Of a stretch of 64,000 nucleotides of DNA, positions 25,854 through 34,287 are shown piece after piece (the first letter of the stretch is position 1; every line of letters starts with the position of its first letter). The translations under genes and the position numbers were made by a program. Location of the stretch: positions 248,001 through 312,000 of the forward strand of contig NZ_JAJUXI010000008.1 of the NCBI RefSeq assembly GCF_021390515.1. The letters are read 5' to 3'. The stretch comes from Dyadobacter sp. CY326. Lineage in GTDB: Bacteria; Bacteroidota; Bacteroidia; Cytophagales; Spirosomataceae. The notes beneath the pieces are model-generated. The model was not told where the DNA came from and did no database searches. It worked only from the letters and a program-made list of their open reading frames with translations.

Positions 25854-26813
25854 ATGACTTATCTCAGTGCTCAGCCGCAGTTCACTACATCTTGGGATGA
25901 TATCTGTTATCCGGTTAATCCCGTATGGCTGGGCGACCTGTTGCCCGACTACGAAATCATGGCGACGGATAAGCAGCAACTGATCGTTGGCCAGCCATTT
26001 CGTGGAACGAAGACAATTTTCGGCATTCAGAGCGCTGATTATGCGATTATACCAAACACGCTTATCCGCGAAGTGATTGACAAGCTGTTTGCCGACTACA
26101 AGTTGGAAATAAGATATACGTCTACGGGGGAATTCAGCATTAGCATCATTCTTCCTGAGGAGCTTTCAATCGGTGGCGAGCAATTGCAGCGCAGCATGAT
26201 CTTGACAAATAGTTACAATGGAAAAACGCCATTCAGTGTTCAGGGGAAAACGCTAACAGCCATGCTCGACGGCTCCGGCGTTCCCAGCACAAGCATGTAC
26301 AGGGCAGTTTGTCAAAACGGGCTCATGGGCTGGGCAGATTCTTTTTCGGAGTTACCAAAATATCGATCGTGGTTGAAAGATCGCGGGCAGGGGAAAGATA
26401 AAAAGCATGTGGCCAACATTGTCTCCGGCGCAAAGAAAGATGGCCGGAAAATGCATAACAGCAGACAAACGCCTGAACTTTTTCAGGAGCAGCTTTACAA
26501 TTTGCTGGTGGGTCAGAATTACAAAAGTGCTACGCTGACGACCACTGTTTACGAACATCTTCAGCAAAAATCCGTTGGCAGAGCGGATGAAAAAATGCTG
26601 AAAACACTGCCAATTCCCGTTCAACTGGCCAAGCAAGCCTACGAGCGGCTTAAACTGGAACAGCGGCTTCTTGACCAAGATTCGTCTTACTGGCTGATGT
26701 ATAATGCTGTCAATCACGCCCTTTTCAACGCACGCAGCAGCCTAACATTAAACGACCGCTATAAGCTTGACGAGAAGGTTTTTCACCAGCTCGCAGCCAG
26801 TTCTTTAATGTAA
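25854..26813 (+). CDS. DUF932-family phage/plasmid-like protein
   Basis: A 319-residue protein with DUF932 features: MILTNSYNGKTPFSVQG (about 120-136), YRAVCQNGLMGW (about 148-159) and a terminal region YWLMYNAVNHALFNA. DUF932 proteins are usually carried by plasmids and phages and have no settled function. Here it is a single gene with no phage or plasmid neighbours. The ATG follows an A-rich leader (AAGCAAGAAA), and a palindrome GTAAATTTAC lies at 25818-25827, 27 bp before the start. It is divergent from TerC. I have moderate confidence in the family name, high confidence that the gene is real. Confidence 0.75.
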   Translation: MTYLSAQPQFTTSWDDICYPVNPVWLGDLLPDYEIMATDKQQLIVGQPFRGTKTIFGIQSADYAIIPNTLIREVIDKLFADYKLEIRYTSTGEFSISIILPEELSIGGEQLQRSMILTNSYNGKTPFSVQGKTLTAMLDGSGVPSTSMYRAVCQNGLMGWADSFSELPKYRSWLKDRGQGKDKKHVANIVSGAKKDGRKMHNSRQTPELFQEQLYNLLVGQNYKSATLTTTVYEHLQQKSVGRADEKMLKTLPIPVQLAKQAYERLKLEQRLLDQDSSYWLMYNAVNHALFNARSSLTLNDRYKLDEKVFHQLAASSLM

Positions 26814-26911
26814 TACAAAGTGCAGCGCTGCACGCTTAATCAGTTCAATTGCTGTATGCCGTCATGCCGATTTATCCCGGCAGCGCGTACAGCTTAAAAC
26901 TATTTATCCTT

Positions 26912-27298
26912 ATGAACAATCAAAGAAACACAGTCATACTTAGCGAAGATGATTTTCGCATGTTGAAGCAATTCGCAGAGCATTTCCCAAGCAGCCCAAA
27001 CGAAATGACGCTCTCTTACGAGCTAAACCGGGCCATCGTCGTCGAAAACGATCAACTGCCGGAAGACAGCGTCCGCCTGAATTCGCAGGTGCGGGTTAGG
27101 GAACTTGCGACCAACAAGGAAATGGAATTTTGCATCGTCATGCCCTCCCTGGCAGACATTAAACAAAAGAAAATATCTGTGCTTACACCCATGGGAGCCG
27201 CATTGATCGGACTTTGCAAAGGAGAAACCATCGAGTGGAAAATGCCGGCTGGCATGAAGAAGTTTGAAGTGCTGGAAGTTAATCAGATGGCGATGTAG
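26912..27298 (+). CDS. Rnk/GreA C-terminal-domain protein (nucleoside diphosphate kinase regulator-like)
   Basis: A 128-residue protein starting MNNQRNTVILSEDDFRML. The open frame extends 21 codons upstream, but the internal ATG at 26912 fits the family start. The N-terminal helical part (about 1-50) is followed by a GreA/GreB-type C-terminal domain (about 50-128) with SVRLNSQVRVRE, VMPSLADIKQKKISVLTPMGAALIGL and CKGETIEWKMP. Members bind in the secondary channel of RNA polymerase or act as Rnk regulators; the specific role is not readable. A 37-codon membrane peptide gene and dedA follow on the same strand at close spacing. Confidence 0.85.
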   Translation: MNNQRNTVILSEDDFRMLKQFAEHFPSSPNEMTLSYELNRAIVVENDQLPEDSVRLNSQVRVRELATNKEMEFCIVMPSLADIKQKKISVLTPMGAALIGLCKGETIEWKMPAGMKKFEVLEVNQMAM

Positions 27299-27359
27299 AC
27301 GAAAAAATACCTCATCCGCAGGTTTTGTTTTATAAATCAAATTGACAAACTGAATGATC

Positions 27360-27473
27360 ATGGAAAAGCAAACGAGTAGATCGGAGAATGAAATGTTCAC
27401 TGCCATGTCTTACGCATTGACAATCATGGTGCTTTATATCATTGTATGCATGCTGTTGATAAACATTAAATAA
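27360..27473 (+). CDS. 37-residue single-span membrane peptide
   Basis: This short frame reads MEKQTSRSENEMFTAMSYAL and then TIMVLYIIVCMLLINIK. It has a polar N-terminus and one membrane helix (about residues 18-36). It sits 61 bp after the Rnk-like gene and 9 bp before dedA, so it is probably in the same transcript. An in-frame ATG two codons earlier (27354) is also possible. No family is recognised. Confidence 0.6.
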   Translation: MEKQTSRSENEMFTAMSYALTIMVLYIIVCMLLINIK

Positions 27474-27482
27474 CCTACTATA

Positions 27483-28142
27483 ATGGAATTTTTTAACCAG
27501 ATCCTCGATGTGTTTTTCCACCTGGATACGCATTTGGGGCGCATTGTTGAGCAGTATGGCGCATTGACTTATGTTGTGCTGTTTCTGATTATTTTTATAG
27601 AAACCGGGGTTGTGTTTATGCCATTTCTCCCTGGCGATTCATTGCTATTTGCAGCAGGAATGATGGCCGCAAAATATCCCGATTCGCTCAACATTTGGCT
27701 CATTGTTGCATTGCTTATCATAGCGGCCATATTGGGCGATAGCTGCAACTATCTGATCGGACGGCGGTTTGGGAATAAAATCCAGCAATTCCGCCTTTTT
27801 GGAAAACCAATGATCAAGCCAGAACAGCTTGCTCATACGCATGGCTTTTATGAAAAATATGGTGCTTCCACGATTGTCATAGCAAGGTTTGTGCCCATTG
27901 TCAGGACATTGGCACCGTTTGTCGGCGGCGTTGCAGCAATGAATTACGCTGTCTTTTTTAAGTTCAATATCATCGGGGCCATTCTTTGGGTCGCGAGCCT
28001 GGCCTTCGCCGGTTACTTTTTGGGCAGCATTCCGCTGGTGCGGGATAATTTCGAAAAAGTGGTGTTAGGAATTGTTGCATTATCAGTGATGCCAATATTA
28101 TGGCAGTTGGTTAAAGCCAGGTTTTCGTTCGTTAAGGCATAA
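27483..28142 (+). CDS. DedA-family membrane protein
   Basis: A 219-residue protein with the DedA (SNARE-associated/VTT) layout. It has an amphipathic re-entrant region FIETGVVFMPFLPGDSLLFAAG (about 40-61), a glycine-rich turn LGDSCNYLIGRRFG and the motif ARFVPIVRTLAPFVGGVAAM (about 140-160) containing the conserved R-x-x-P-x-x-R. These proteins are undecaprenyl-phosphate or phospholipid flippases in the inner membrane. The stop codon overlaps the last 11 bp of the outer-membrane efflux gene, which is convergent. It follows the small membrane peptide by 9 bp. Confidence 0.92.
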   Translation: MEFFNQILDVFFHLDTHLGRIVEQYGALTYVVLFLIIFIETGVVFMPFLPGDSLLFAAGMMAAKYPDSLNIWLIVALLIIAAILGDSCNYLIGRRFGNKIQQFRLFGKPMIKPEQLAHTHGFYEKYGASTIVIARFVPIVRTLAPFVGGVAAMNYAVFFKFNIIGAILWVASLAFAGYFLGSIPLVRDNFEKVVLGIVALSVMPILWQLVKARFSFVKA

Positions 28143-29529
28143 CCCATCCTCCGCCCAGCGACCTGTACAATGTTACAACGGATTGCAGTCTTTGCAACTG
28201 ATCATTAATGGTGCCCAGTTGGGCTTGTAGCAGGCTTTGTCGGGCAGTAATTACCTCGGTATAATTTGCAAAGCCATTTTGCAGCAGCTCCCCTGAGTAA
28301 CTCACTGACTTTTGCAATGCGTCCAGTTGATTTCCGCGGATCCTGATTTTGTCGCGTGCGGTGTTGTGGAGTGAGATGGCGTCTGAAACTTCCTGCCCGG
28401 CGGTGAGCAGGACATTTTGGAAATTAAGAAGTGCTTCTTGCTGCTGGGCTTGTGCCACTTCCAGGCGGGTTCTGTTGGCGCGTCTGTTGAATATAGGTTG
28501 CGTAAGTCCTGCCCCTATACTGGCTGCAAGTGAAATCGGTTTCAGGAAGTTTTCCAATTGTAATGCAGAATATCCGATTGATCCGGAGATCGCTAATGCA
28601 GGATAGAAAAAGGTTCGGGCGACATTGGTCATTTCAAAATAATAACGAAAATTAAGCTCTGCCTGCTGCACATCCGGGCGGTTTGCCAGCAGCAATGCCG
28701 GAACGCCTGTCTGCAAAATCTGGACCGTATCCTGATTAGTGAGTGAGCCGCGCCGGATGGCAGCTGGCGGCAATGCAAGCAAAATGCTTAGCGCATTTTC
28801 TGTTTCTCTTGTATTTTGAATCAAATCGGGGATGGTAACTTCTGCGACATAACGTTGTGCTTCACTTTGCACCACGGCCGCCTCGGTAACAATGGCTGCT
28901 ATTTTCAATTCCCGCATGGTCGCTACGGTTGTGTCCCAGTTCGAGACGGTTTGCCGGGTGATGGCGAGTTGCTGATCGAGCGCGAGCAATGTATAGTAGT
29001 AATTGGCGATGTCAGCGACGAGGCTCGTTTGTACCGCTTTTGCACCCGCCTCGGATTGCAGAAGTAATGCTAAATTAGCACGTTTTGTGCTGCGCAATTT
29101 CCCCCAAATATCCGCTTCCCATGCGGAAGATAAGCCTAGCTGATATTGTGTTGCACTGTTTCGAATGCCAAAACCCTGCGCTTCGGAAAGTTTGGAACGG
29201 GTTACACCCAGATCACCACTGATTGTAGGATAAAATGCAGCTCTGCTTTGCTCGTAATAGGCTCTGGATTGTTCAATGCGCGTGTAAGCAATTTGCAGGT
29301 TAATGTTGTTTTTAATTCCCTGATTTATCAGCGCCTGTAAAGTGGTATCTGTAAAAAGCTGGTTCCAGGGAAGCTGGCCCAATCCGGTGGTGTCCGTGGT
29401 AACTACGTCGCGAAACAGATTATCAGGCATTACCTGAGGCTTTTGATAAGGTTTTACAATGTTGCAGGAACAGAGCAGCAAGCCTGAAAAACAGAATAGA
29501 ACCAGGCGTTTCAGATGTTTTTTGTACAT
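28132..29529 (-). CDS. NodT/OprM-type outer-membrane efflux lipoprotein of the RND operon
   Basis: A 465-residue TolC-family factor with lipoprotein signal: MYKKHLKRLVLFCFSGLLLCSC contains the lipobox LLCSC, so Cys is acylated. The next residues NIVKPYQKPQVMPDNLFR are typical of the CusC/OprM group. Two outer-membrane efflux repeats follow, with LQIAYTRIEQSRAYYEQSRAAFYPTISG and DISALL-like helices around residues 240-260. It is the last gene of the adaptor-pump-outer-membrane factor operon, 20 bp after the pump stop codon. It forms the outer-membrane exit duct. The substrate class is unknown; drugs or solvents are likely by family. Confidence 0.94.
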   Translation of the reverse strand: MYKKHLKRLVLFCFSGLLLCSCNIVKPYQKPQVMPDNLFRDVVTTDTTGLGQLPWNQLFTDTTLQALINQGIKNNINLQIAYTRIEQSRAYYEQSRAAFYPTISGDLGVTRSKLSEAQGFGIRNSATQYQLGLSSAWEADIWGKLRSTKRANLALLLQSEAGAKAVQTSLVADIANYYYTLLALDQQLAITRQTVSNWDTTVATMRELKIAAIVTEAAVVQSEAQRYVAEVTIPDLIQNTRETENALSILLALPPAAIRRGSLTNQDTVQILQTGVPALLLANRPDVQQAELNFRYYFEMTNVARTFFYPALAISGSIGYSALQLENFLKPISLAASIGAGLTQPIFNRRANRTRLEVAQAQQQEALLNFQNVLLTAGQEVSDAISLHNTARDKIRIRGNQLDALQKSVSYSGELLQNGFANYTEVITARQSLLQAQLGTINDQLQRLQSVVTLYRSLGGGWVMP

Positions 29530-29549
29530 AATCATTTTGTTAAAACGCG

Positions 29550-32500
29550 TCAGTGATCATGTTGATTTTCATCCGTTAAAACCTTTGGCGGACCGCTGAT
29601 TTTTTCTTGCAAAGACTGAAACACAATGTAAAGAACCGGGATTACAAAAACCCCGATCAGCGTTCCGACAAGCATTCCTCCAACTGCCCCGGTCCCGATA
29701 GAACGGTTACCCAGTGCGCCAGCGCCAGTCGAGAGCATTAGCGGCACCAAACCCAAAATAAAAGCAAAAGACGTCATCAAAATCGGACGTAGCCTTGCTT
29801 GCGCACCTTCAATGGCAGCATCCACCAATGACATTCCGTGCCGCCTTCGTTCGACGGCAAACTCCACAATCAGAATCGCATTTTTTGCCAAAAGTCCAAT
29901 CAGCATCACCAGCGTGATTTGCAGATAAATGTTATTGGTAATGCCAAATAAGCTGGCGAATATGAATGTTCCCGCCAGCCCGACCGGGAGCGATAACAAA
30001 ACCGCAAATGGCAGAATGTAGCTTCCATACTGTGCGCTCAGCAGCAGATAAACGAAAACAATGACGAGCATAAAAATGAAAGCCGTTTGACCGCCGGCAG
30101 ATATTTCCTCTCGCGTCAGGCCGGAAAATTCGTATCCATAACCGGCAGGAAGCACTTCGGCTGCCACTTCCTGAACAGCTGTAATGGCATCGCCGGAGCT
30201 GAAACCCGGATTTGGAGAGCCAGTCACGCCGATGGAAGTAAAAAGGTTAAATCTGGAAATGGACTGCGGACCGTAAACTCTGGTTAATGTGATGAATCCG
30301 GTGATGGGAGCCATTTGTCCGCTGGCATTTCTGACATAAATGTTGCTCAGCCCCTCCGGATTAGCCCTTGAAGCAGCCTCGGCCTGATACATGACCCGGA
30401 ATTGTTTTCCAAACTGATTGAAGTTCGAAGCATACACCCCGCCATAATATCCCTGCATCGTGCTCATAATATCATTTACCGTAATGCCCGCCACTTTCGC
30501 TTTGGCCACATTCACATCGATCTGATATTGGGGAAAATTAACATTAAATGCTGTGGACGCATATTGAATTTCCGGGCGCTTGCTTAATGAGGTCAAAAAG
30601 TCGTTGCCTACTTTGGAAAAAAGGGCAATATCGCCTCCGCTTCTATCCTGTAACTGGAATTCAAAACCGCCCGAGGAGCCGAAACCTGAAATAGTAGGCG
30701 GAGCGAAAAAGATAATTTTGGCGTCCCTGATTCCGCTCGTTTTTGCAAATAATTTCCCGATCAATGCCTGCACATCCTGCCCTGCTCCTCCTCTCTCGGC
30801 CCAGGGTTTCAGCCGCATTACGACCATTCCATAATTGCTTCCCACACCGCTGATCATCCCCCGGCCGGTGATCCGGAGAATGTTTTCAATTTCCGGAATG
30901 GTTCGGGCGATCGCTTCGACTTGTTTGGTTAATGCCTCGGTTCTTTCCGTGGATGCGGATGGCGGCAGGGCAATGTCGGCCATGATGGAGCCGGTGTCTT
31001 CGTTCGGGACAAATGATGAAGGCGTTGTCTGCAATAAGTAATAAAATATCCCGGCAAACAGCACAATAATCAATCCTGACACCCACCTTTTGGCTATGAG
31101 GAAGGAAACGGCTTGCTTGTATCGATGGATTGTTTTATCAAATGTGCGGTTGAACCAGTCGTAAAATCTTTGCAAAATATTCTTCTTGTGCCTGGCGTCT
31201 TCTTTGTGAGGTTTTAGAAAAACGGCGCATAATGCAGGACTCAGCGTCAGTGCATTCACTGCGGATAAGATAATGGCGATGGCAAGGGTTAATCCAAATT
31301 GTTTGTAAAAAACACCTGATGAACCTTCAATGAAACTAACCGGAAGAAACACGGCTGCCATTACGAGTGTGATCGAAATAATGGCGCCTGAAATTTCACT
31401 CATTGCATCCTTTGTTGCTTTGAGTGCGGATGTGTATCCTGCATCCAGTTTGGCATGAACCGCTTCCACGACCACAATGGCATCGTCGACCACAATCCCG
31501 ATGGCCAAAACCAATGCAAACAATGTCAGCAGATTAATCGTAAACCCGAAAAGCAACAGAAAGAAAAAAGTCCCGATAATGGCCACCGGTACCGCAATGG
31601 CCGGAATGAGCGTGGACCGGAAATCTTGCAGAAATATAAAAACCACAAAAAACACCAGAACGAATGCTTCAATGAGTGTGTGAATTACTTTTTCAATAGA
31701 GGCGTCCAAAAAGTCATTGGCATTGATCAGGGTTACGTATTTTATGCCGTTTGGGAAAGATTTCGAAGCATTATCCAGCACTTGCAAACTGCCTTCTATG
31801 ACTTCCTTGGCATTGGACCCAGCCGTTTGACTGATTGAAACACCGACAGACGGCTTGCCATTAGTAGTTGTGCTGCTCGCATAGCTCATTGCCCCCAGCT
31901 CGATCCGGGCAATGTCTTTCAGCCTTAAAACCTGGCCATTTGGTGTGGCCTTAATCACAACTTCTTCAAATTCCGCAGTATCTTTCAACCTACCCGAATA
32001 TTTGATCACATATTGAAATGATTGCGATCCCTGCTCTCCAAACTGCCCCGGCGCAGCTTCAATATTTTGTTCGGCCAGGACCGTGCTGACGTCGGATGGA
32101 ATAAGTCCGTAAGTGGCCATAACATCCGGTTTCAGCCAGATCCGCATGGAATAATCCATACGCCCGAAAGCATTGGCCTCTCCCACTCCGGACACACGCT
32201 TGATCAGCGGGACCAGGTTTATTTCGGCATAGTTTTGAAGGAATGTTTGGTCATAAGCCGGATTGTCGCTGTACAGAGAGAAAATCACAAGATTACTGCT
32301 CTGGCTTTTGGCCGTTGTAACACCCGAACGTGTCACTTCCTGCGGCAAAAGTGCCGTTGCTCGCGCGACGCGGTTTTGTACATTTACAGACGCGAGATCT
32401 GGATTGGTTCCTAATTTAAAGTTGACCGTGATCCGCGCAGTGCCGTCATTTCCGGCGGCAGAAGTCATGTAGGTCATGTCCTCCACCCCATTGATCTGCT

Positions 32501-32699
32501 CTTCCAGCGGCACGATGACGCTATTAAGCACAACATCCGCGTTCGCGCCCTGGTAGGATGTAGAAACGACTACGGTTGGTGGCGCAATTTCGGGATATTG
32601 TGCAATGGGCAGTGATATCAACCCGAGAATTCCCAGAATGACAATAAGAATAGAAATAACGGTGGAAAGGACCGGCTGATCAATGAAGCGGTTAAACAT
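29550..32699 (-). CDS. RND efflux pump, hydrophobe/amphiphile (HAE1) type
   Basis: A 1049-residue inner-membrane transporter of full HAE1 length. The first helix region is MFNRFIDQPVLSTVISILIVILGILGL. Two large periplasmic loops are present, and the transmembrane segment near residues 390-410 has ALVLAIGIVVDDAIVVVEAVH, including the proton-relay aspartates. The second half repeats the fold with MLIGLLAKNAILIVEFAVE. It is read after the adaptor gene with 3 bp between, and before the outer-membrane factor gene. It works as a proton-driven trimer. No regulator of the TetR type is next to this operon. Confidence 0.96.
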   Translation of the reverse strand: MFNRFIDQPVLSTVISILIVILGILGLISLPIAQYPEIAPPTVVVSTSYQGANADVVLNSVIVPLEEQINGVEDMTYMTSAAGNDGTARITVNFKLGTNPDLASVNVQNRVARATALLPQEVTRSGVTTAKSQSSNLVIFSLYSDNPAYDQTFLQNYAEINLVPLIKRVSGVGEANAFGRMDYSMRIWLKPDVMATYGLIPSDVSTVLAEQNIEAAPGQFGEQGSQSFQYVIKYSGRLKDTAEFEEVVIKATPNGQVLRLKDIARIELGAMSYASSTTTNGKPSVGVSISQTAGSNAKEVIEGSLQVLDNASKSFPNGIKYVTLINANDFLDASIEKVIHTLIEAFVLVFFVVFIFLQDFRSTLIPAIAVPVAIIGTFFFLLLFGFTINLLTLFALVLAIGIVVDDAIVVVEAVHAKLDAGYTSALKATKDAMSEISGAIISITLVMAAVFLPVSFIEGSSGVFYKQFGLTLAIAIILSAVNALTLSPALCAVFLKPHKEDARHKKNILQRFYDWFNRTFDKTIHRYKQAVSFLIAKRWVSGLIIVLFAGIFYYLLQTTPSSFVPNEDTGSIMADIALPPSASTERTEALTKQVEAIARTIPEIENILRITGRGMISGVGSNYGMVVMRLKPWAERGGAGQDVQALIGKLFAKTSGIRDAKIIFFAPPTISGFGSSGGFEFQLQDRSGGDIALFSKVGNDFLTSLSKRPEIQYASTAFNVNFPQYQIDVNVAKAKVAGITVNDIMSTMQGYYGGVYASNFNQFGKQFRVMYQAEAASRANPEGLSNIYVRNASGQMAPITGFITLTRVYGPQSISRFNLFTSIGVTGSPNPGFSSGDAITAVQEVAAEVLPAGYGYEFSGLTREEISAGGQTAFIFMLVIVFVYLLLSAQYGSYILPFAVLLSLPVGLAGTFIFASLFGITNNIYLQITLVMLIGLLAKNAILIVEFAVERRRHGMSLVDAAIEGAQARLRPILMTSFAFILGLVPLMLSTGAGALGNRSIGTGAVGGMLVGTLIGVFVIPVLYIVFQSLQEKISGPPKVLTDENQHDH

Positions 32700-32702
32700 A
32701 AG

Positions 32703-33866
32703 CTACAAATTTTTAGCATAAACACTATCCGCTTTTACAGACTTCGGTACAATTTTCGCGCCTTCACGCAATGATGCGACGCCTTCTAAAACTATCTTAT
32801 CACCAGCAGCAAGGCCGGTTTGGGCCACAAAATACTGGCCATCATTATTGTCGGACACACCCACTTCCGCACTTTTCACAGTGCCGTCGGCGGCCACGCG
32901 GTAAACGAATTTTTTACCTTGAATCTCGTAGGTTGCTTTTTGAGGGATGACAATGGCGGAATCCATTTGGGAAGGAATGCGGACCAAAGCACTGCTTCCA
33001 CTTCGGACAATGCTACCCGGATTAGGAAATGTGGCCCGCACCCGAATCGATCCTGTTTCGGTGTTGATAGACCCGCTTGTTGTGGTGATACGCCCTTTTT
33101 CGGAAAACTCAACACCATTGGCAAGGACTAACGAAACGGGCGGCATGGTGGCCAGCCTGGCTTTTGTGGTGTTTCCTTTCGTATTTTTAGAAAAAGCCAA
33201 AACCTGCTTTTCATTGATCGAAAAGTAGGCATAAATGTTCCCAATGTTCGAAACCGTGGTCAAAGGTTCAGGCGTGTTGCTATTGACCAAACTTCCGATT
33301 TTATAGGGAATGAGGCCGATAATGCCATTGGCCGGACTAGCAATAATGGTGTAGCTCAAATTGGTTCTTGCATTGGCTAATGTCGCGTGGGCTTGTGCAA
33401 GAGCCGCTTGCTTTGCCTGTAAATTAAACTGCGCTGATTCCAGTTCGTATTTGCTGATAATGTTCTTTTCAACCAGCGGCCGCACTTTACTAACACTCAT
33501 TTCTGCAGAATTTACATCAGCCTCAGCTATCTTAATGTTGGCTTGTGCAGTCCTGACTTCCTGTTCATATTGTGGCGCATTGATCTTGAAAATGGGCTGT
33601 CCGCTTTTTACAGTTGAACCCTCATCTACATATATTTTTTCAATAAAACCATCAATTTTAGGACGGATCTCAATGTCCTGCTGACCTTCAATGGTCGCCG
33701 GATATTCGCTGTTCAATGTGATCGACCGCGGTGCGAGTGTCAGAACGGGGTAATCTTTAACTTGTTCCGCTGTCTTGCCGGCGTCTTTCTGCTTATCCTT
33801 GCAGGAAATCAGGAAGCAAAATGCGAGTAACAACGCGGTCCGTGAAAGTGGCAACTTTTGATGCAT
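32703..33866 (-). CDS. RND periplasmic adaptor (membrane fusion protein)
   Basis: The ATG at 33866 gives 387 residues and a lipoprotein signal: MHQKLPLSRTALLLAFCFLI is followed by SCKDK. An open frame 25 codons longer has no signal and was rejected. Domains in order are a barrel-sandwich lipoyl hairpin (IEIRPKIDGFIEKIYVDEGS, about 72-91), a coiled hairpin (AQANIKIAEADVNSAEMS to QAALAQAHATLANARTNL), and a beta-barrel with VEFSEKGRITTTSG and RVRATFPNPG. It links the pump and the outer-membrane factor. It is the first gene of the operon; a short open frame and the SDR promoter lie in the 421-bp gap to the right. Confidence 0.95.
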   Translation of the reverse strand: MHQKLPLSRTALLLAFCFLISCKDKQKDAGKTAEQVKDYPVLTLAPRSITLNSEYPATIEGQQDIEIRPKIDGFIEKIYVDEGSTVKSGQPIFKINAPQYEQEVRTAQANIKIAEADVNSAEMSVSKVRPLVEKNIISKYELESAQFNLQAKQAALAQAHATLANARTNLSYTIIASPANGIIGLIPYKIGSLVNSNTPEPLTTVSNIGNIYAYFSINEKQVLAFSKNTKGNTTKARLATMPPVSLVLANGVEFSEKGRITTTSGSINTETGSIRVRATFPNPGSIVRSGSSALVRIPSQMDSAIVIPQKATYEIQGKKFVYRVAADGTVKSAEVGVSDNNDGQYFVAQTGLAAGDKIVLEGVASLREGAKIVPKSVKADSVYAKNL

Positions 33867-33977
33867 ACAGGAAATAAAACAGTGGAAACCAGTCAGAATG
33901 GAATCGGAATTGCAGTATGGTGCTGCGAATATATTTTCCAATTTTAAGGCGTGATTTTGATATAAAAATCATTCCAC

Positions 33978-34121
33978 ATGGATCATAAACTATTGTCAAT
34001 CCCGCCATTTGTAGGGTGCAGCTATTTTGATGTGCAAGGCGTCTGGGACCATCTCGTTTCGCTTGATCTTTTATCCAAATACGAGGGCATGCAACTTACA
34101 CGAATTCGTAATGAACATTGA
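33978..34121 (+). CDS. Unassigned 47-residue open frame, possibly a gene remnant
   Basis: A short frame starting MDHKLLSIPPFVGCSYFDVQ in the 421-bp gap between the efflux operon (minus) and the SDR gene (plus). It is divergent from the adaptor gene. No domain or signal is recognised. Its position where an efflux regulator often lies makes a decayed regulator possible, but nothing in the sequence shows this. It may also be a chance frame. Confidence 0.25.
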   Translation: MDHKLLSIPPFVGCSYFDVQGVWDHLVSLDLLSKYEGMQLTRIRNEH

Positions 34122-34195
34122 GGCGAGAATGTTTCCTTCACGATCCGTCAGGCGTTTTCTTACATTTTGGAGCGTTTAAGACAACACATATTGGC

Positions 34196-34262
34196 TGACG
34201 TTTTAAACAAAGTAAATTGACGTTTTGAACAAAATGACCGCGTCGGTCGTGAACTAATTTTG
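34196..34262 (+). promoter_or_regulatory. SDR promoter with 22-bp-period direct repeat (putative AraC-regulator site)
   Basis: TGACGTTTTAAACAAA (34196-34211) and TGACGTTTTGAACAAA (34218-34233) are direct repeats with one mismatch and a period of 22 bp. A TAATTTTG -7 box lies at 34255-34262, 26 bp before the SDR ATG. No TTTG lies 19-21 bp upstream of the box, so activation is plausible. Repeats two helical turns apart are typical AraC-family sites. The AraC gene downstream is the obvious candidate. Confidence 0.6.
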
Positions 34263-34287
34263 TCCTATCACTTTAAAACATAAAGAC

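Noticed and set aside
34224..34262. TTTG at 34224-34227 as the -33 element of the SDR promoter
   Set aside because: The spacing to the TAATTTTG box is 27 bp, well beyond the usual 19-21 bp.
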